The translations under genes and the position numbers were made by a program. Source: an uncultured Alistipes sp. (lineage in GTDB: Bacteria > Bacteroidota > Bacteroidia > Bacteroidales > Rikenellaceae). From it: a stretch of DNA of 64,000 nt. The notes under the pieces were generated by a model. It saw nothing but the letters and a program-made list of their open reading frames with translations. It did no database searches and had not been told where the DNA came from. The stretch covers positions 124,001 to 188,000 of the forward strand of contig CAJUAV010000003.1 in the NCBI GenBank assembly GCA_910584485.1. The letters are read 5' to 3'. Numbering within the stretch: position 1 is the first letter of the stretch; each line of letters begins with the position of its first letter. Below, piece after piece: positions 61,743 to 64,000 of this stretch.

Positions 61743-63323
61743 TTAAAACGGCACCTCCTCGTCCAGCGCGCCCGGGGTCATGCGGACGGGGGGCTGGGGC
61801 GGCAGGCCGAACTCGTCGCCGCCCGTCGCCGCGCCCAGTCCGCCGCCTGCGGGCAGGTTCGCGCCGCTGGCGTAGTCGTCGTAGGCCTGCTGGGCGTCGG
61901 CCGCCTGCTGCGGGGGCAGCATCGCGTCGTCGACGTCGAGGAACCGCGCCTGCTCCTTGATGAAGCGCAGGTTGACGTCGCAGACGGCGCCGTTGCGGTG
62001 CTTGGCGAGGATGATTTCGGCCATGCCGTCGGTCGGCATGCCGTTCTCGTCCTGGTGGATGCCGTAGTATTCGGGACGGTGGATGAAGGCGACGATATCG
62101 GCATCCTGCTCGATGGCACCCGACTCGCGCAGGTCCGAGAGCTGCGGCCGCTTCGAGCCGCCGCGCATTTCGGTCTGGCGGCTGAGCTGCGACAGGGCGA
62201 TGATCGGCACGTTCAGCTCCTTGGCGATCGCCTTCAGCGTACGCGAAATGAAGGCCACCTCCTGCTCGCGGTTGCCGTTCTTCGTGTCGGTGTTGCCCGT
62301 CATGAGCTGGAGGTAGTCGATGATGATGATCTTGATGTCGTTGTGGATCTTCAGACGGCGCGCCTTCGAACGGAATTCGAAGACCGAAAGGGCGGGCGTG
62401 TCGTCGATGAAGAGGGGCGCGGTCGAGAGCGGCTTGGTGGCCGATTCGAGGTGGCGCCATTGTTCGGGCGAGAGGCGTCCCGACTTGACGTCGGTGCCGC
62501 TCAAACCCGTCTCGGCGATGATCAGACGCATCATGAGCTGCACGGCCGACATCTCGAGCGAGAAGAAGGCGACCCCCTGTTCGTGGTCGACGGCCATGTT
62601 GCGCGCCATCGAGAGGACGAAGGCGGTCTTGCCCATCGAGGGTCGGGCCGCGATGATGATCAGGTCCGAGAGCTGCCAGCCGAGCGTCACGCGGTCGATC
62701 GCCATGAAGCCCGACGGAACGCCGTTGAAGCTGCTCGTGTTTTTCGAGGCCTCCTCGATCTGCGCCAGCGCACGCGCCAGGATCTCCTTCGAGGCCTGCA
62801 CGGAGCGCTTGACGTGTCCTTCGGAGACCTTGAAAATTTCGCCCTCGGCGAAGCCGATGAGCTCCGTGACGTCGGTCGATTCGTCGTAGGAGCGCTTCTG
62901 GATTTCGGTCGCCGAGCGGATCAGCTCGCGCTGGACGTATTTTTGGGCGATGATCTTGGCGTGGAACTCGACGTTGGCCGCCGAGCCGACCTTCTGCGTC
63001 AGACGGGCCAGGTAGGCGGCGCCGCCCACCTTCTGCAACTCCTTTTTGACCTTCAGCCGCTCCGTGACCGTGTAGAGGTCGATCGGTTTGAGCTCCATCG
63101 AGAGTTCGTTGATCGCCTTGTAGATCAGACGGTGCTCCTCGGTGTAGAAGGCTTCGGGGGCGACGTACTCCTGCACGGCGATGATGCTGTCCTTTTCGAG
63201 CATCAGGGCGCCCAGCACCGCCTCCTCCAGTTCGACCGCCTGGGGGGGTACGTTGCCGGCCGTTTCGGTCAGGGTTTCGAATGCCTCCCGATTGCGCGAG
63301 GCGGGGGTGTAGTTGTTTGCCAT
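61743..63323 (-). CDS. dnaB: Replicative DNA helicase DnaB
   Basis: A 526-residue hexameric helicase. The N-terminal domain has PPQAVELEEAVLGALMLEKDS; the RecA-like motor has ARPSMGKTAFVLSMARNMA (Walker A), VAFFSLEMSAVQLMMRLI, IIIIDYLQLM (Walker B) and QLSRQTEMR. A Gly/Pro-rich C-terminal tail ends in a short acidic and hydrophobic motif. ATG 63323 begins MANNYTPASRNREAFETL and lies directly downstream of a full-consensus promoter. Confidence 0.97.
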   Translation of the reverse strand: MANNYTPASRNREAFETLTETAGNVPPQAVELEEAVLGALMLEKDSIIAVQEYVAPEAFYTEEHRLIYKAINELSMELKPIDLYTVTERLKVKKELQKVGGAAYLARLTQKVGSAANVEFHAKIIAQKYVQRELIRSATEIQKRSYDESTDVTELIGFAEGEIFKVSEGHVKRSVQASKEILARALAQIEEASKNTSSFNGVPSGFMAIDRVTLGWQLSDLIIIAARPSMGKTAFVLSMARNMAVDHEQGVAFFSLEMSAVQLMMRLIIAETGLSGTDVKSGRLSPEQWRHLESATKPLSTAPLFIDDTPALSVFEFRSKARRLKIHNDIKIIIIDYLQLMTGNTDTKNGNREQEVAFISRTLKAIAKELNVPIIALSQLSRQTEMRGGSKRPQLSDLRESGAIEQDADIVAFIHRPEYYGIHQDENGMPTDGMAEIILAKHRNGAVCDVNLRFIKEQARFLDVDDAMLPPQQAADAQQAYDDYASGANLPAGGGLGAATGGDEFGLPPQPPVRMTPGALDEEVPF

Positions 63324-63353
63324 CTGCTTTTCGCTTACCGCTTCTTTCCGCTT

Positions 63354-63384
63354 CAAAAGTAGCAATTCGATGGGACATTTCAAA
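63354..63384 (-). promoter_or_regulatory. Complete promoter for dnaB
   Basis: On the minus strand it reads TTTG (63384-63381), exactly 19 bases, then TACTTTTG (63361-63354): a full match to TTTG-N19-TAnnTTTG, 31 bp before the start codon. Confidence 0.85.
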
Positions 63385-63399
63385 ACCCGCGTCGCAACA

Positions 63400-63895
63400 A
63401 ATCGACAAACGGCGGTTTTTTGGCGGCGGGGGTTGCGGGCCAGCTTGTCGGAGGAGGCATGCGGGGGTTCGATCCCGTCAGGGGTCGGCGGGGCGAAGCT
63501 TTCCGCCCTGTGCATCGTCGCAAGCCGAACGGTTCGACCTCGCAAGAGGTCGGCAGCCCGCAGCCGCCCCCTGGCGGAGGGCTGCAACTCGCGAGAGTGC
63601 GCTCGTCGCAGGCTCCTCCGCTCGGCTGCGGGGAGGTTGCGACATTTCGCTCCCGTCAGGGATCGGCGGGCCGAAGCCTTGGCGCGCTTAAGGCCCGTAT
63701 GGGGCGTCTCTTCGCAGGCTGCGGCCCGAATACGCTTCGCGCGGCAGGCGCGTGCCGTTCGCCGCCGCCCCACGCGGCAGCACGGCAGGTTCGCAGCAGG
63801 CTGCTCACGGCCGCCCTGCCGCCGTCGGCGAACCTCGCTCGGGCGCTCGGAACGGATTCGTTTTTCGGGCGAACCTGCGTGTCCCGAATCCGAAT
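63400..63895 (+). repeat. Chain of modules upstream of dnaB
   Basis: No gene is seen. The hairpins are GATCCC-GTCA-GGGGTC (63471-63486), GACCTC-GCAA-GAGGTC (63536-63551, C-type to about 63632), GCTCCC-GTCA-GGGATC (63649-63664, A/B-type to about 63730), and a GCGC-type head before a D-type module (about 63738-63835). All are in plus orientation. The chain begins only about 90 bp upstream of the dnaB promoter. Confidence 0.75.
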
Positions 63896-63902
63896 CGCCT
63901 CT

Positions 63903-64000
63903 CTACGAGGCGCTTTTCCGAACGACGTAGATCCGATCCTGCGGCAGCGCGAAGCGGGTCCGCTCCGCTTCCGTCAGGCGGGCGGCGTAGTCGACCGCTT
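63903..64000 (-). CDS. C-terminal fragment of an unidentified protein (runs off the window)
   Basis: The last 31 codons of a minus-strand gene: AVDYAARLTEAERTRFALPQ, then DRIYVVRKSAS and stop TAG at 63903-63905. The frame is open to the window edge. I do not recognise the family. A small inverted repeat, CGCCTC/GAGGCG (63896-63912), surrounds the stop. Confidence 0.5.
   Translation of the reverse strand, partial: AVDYAARLTEAERTRFALPQDRIYVVRKSAS

Overview
The window is a 64 kb, GC-rich stretch of ordinary chromosomal genes from a member of the Bacteroidota, most likely Bacteroidales and plausibly Rikenellaceae/Alistipes. The evidence is the TAnnTTTG -7 promoter motifs (twice with a TTTG box exactly 19 bases upstream), starts without Shine-Dalgarno sequences, an S46 dipeptidyl peptidase, DUF4270 and GldE-type proteins, an EnvC-like protein, and the gene order of the division cluster. 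No phage, plasmid, insertion sequence, CRISPR array, rRNA or tRNA was seen. The genus is an inference.

Layout. 0-6.8 kb, plus strand: pheS, a TPR protein, an EnvC-like protein, ybeY and mnmG. 6.8 kb: two perfect 16-bp parS sites between mnmG and ilvE. 6.8-15 kb, minus strand: ilvE, metG, a DPP7-like peptidase, nadA and mrp, with a 397-bp AT-rich, DnaA-box-like candidate origin between nadA and mrp. 15-22 kb, plus strand: sppA, a DUF1593 protein, queD and polA. 22.7-26.1 kb, minus strand: pth, rplY, galE and an aldo/keto reductase. 26.3-33.5 kb, plus strand: ROK kinase, uppP, truB, queA, glycosyltransferase, sigma factor, rsmG and a thioredoxin-like protein. 34-46.3 kb, minus strand: C1 peptidase, topA, DUF4270, a short GT5 protein, then an operon of fucP, ybaK, a hexuronate-type transporter and two MtaA/UroD-superfamily proteins. 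46.5-50.5 kb, plus strand: lnt, folC and an AlkD-like protein. 50.5-63.3 kb, minus strand: PPTase, gldE, ftsZ, ftsA, ftsQ, murC, murG, comM and dnaB. A gene fragment runs off the right edge.

The most unusual content lies between the genes. At least eleven intergenic gaps carry modules of about 80-110 bp. Each begins with a small hairpin whose arms differ between copies but stay complementary (GATCCC/GGGATC, GACCTC/GAGGTC, GATGGC/GCCATC, GACGTC/GACGTC, GGCTCC/GGAGCC, GCGC/GCGC). Its loop is usually GNNA or GCA. The hairpin is followed by three arms, the first able to pair with either of the other two. Modules occur singly, in mixed chains and, after polA, as a four-copy tandem array with a 96-99 bp period. 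Right of the candidate origin every module I oriented points the same way whatever the direction of nearby genes; left of it most are reversed. I read this as a REP-like or IS200/IS605-like single-stranded-DNA element family, or a structured RNA family. No matching transposase is in the window, so this remains a hypothesis.

Functionally the window joins chromosome segregation and replication (parS, candidate oriC, polA, topA, dnaB), division and wall synthesis (ftsZAQ, murCG, uppP, EnvC-like), translation (pheS, metG, mnmG, truB, queA, rsmG, ybeY, rplY, pth) and envelope proteins.
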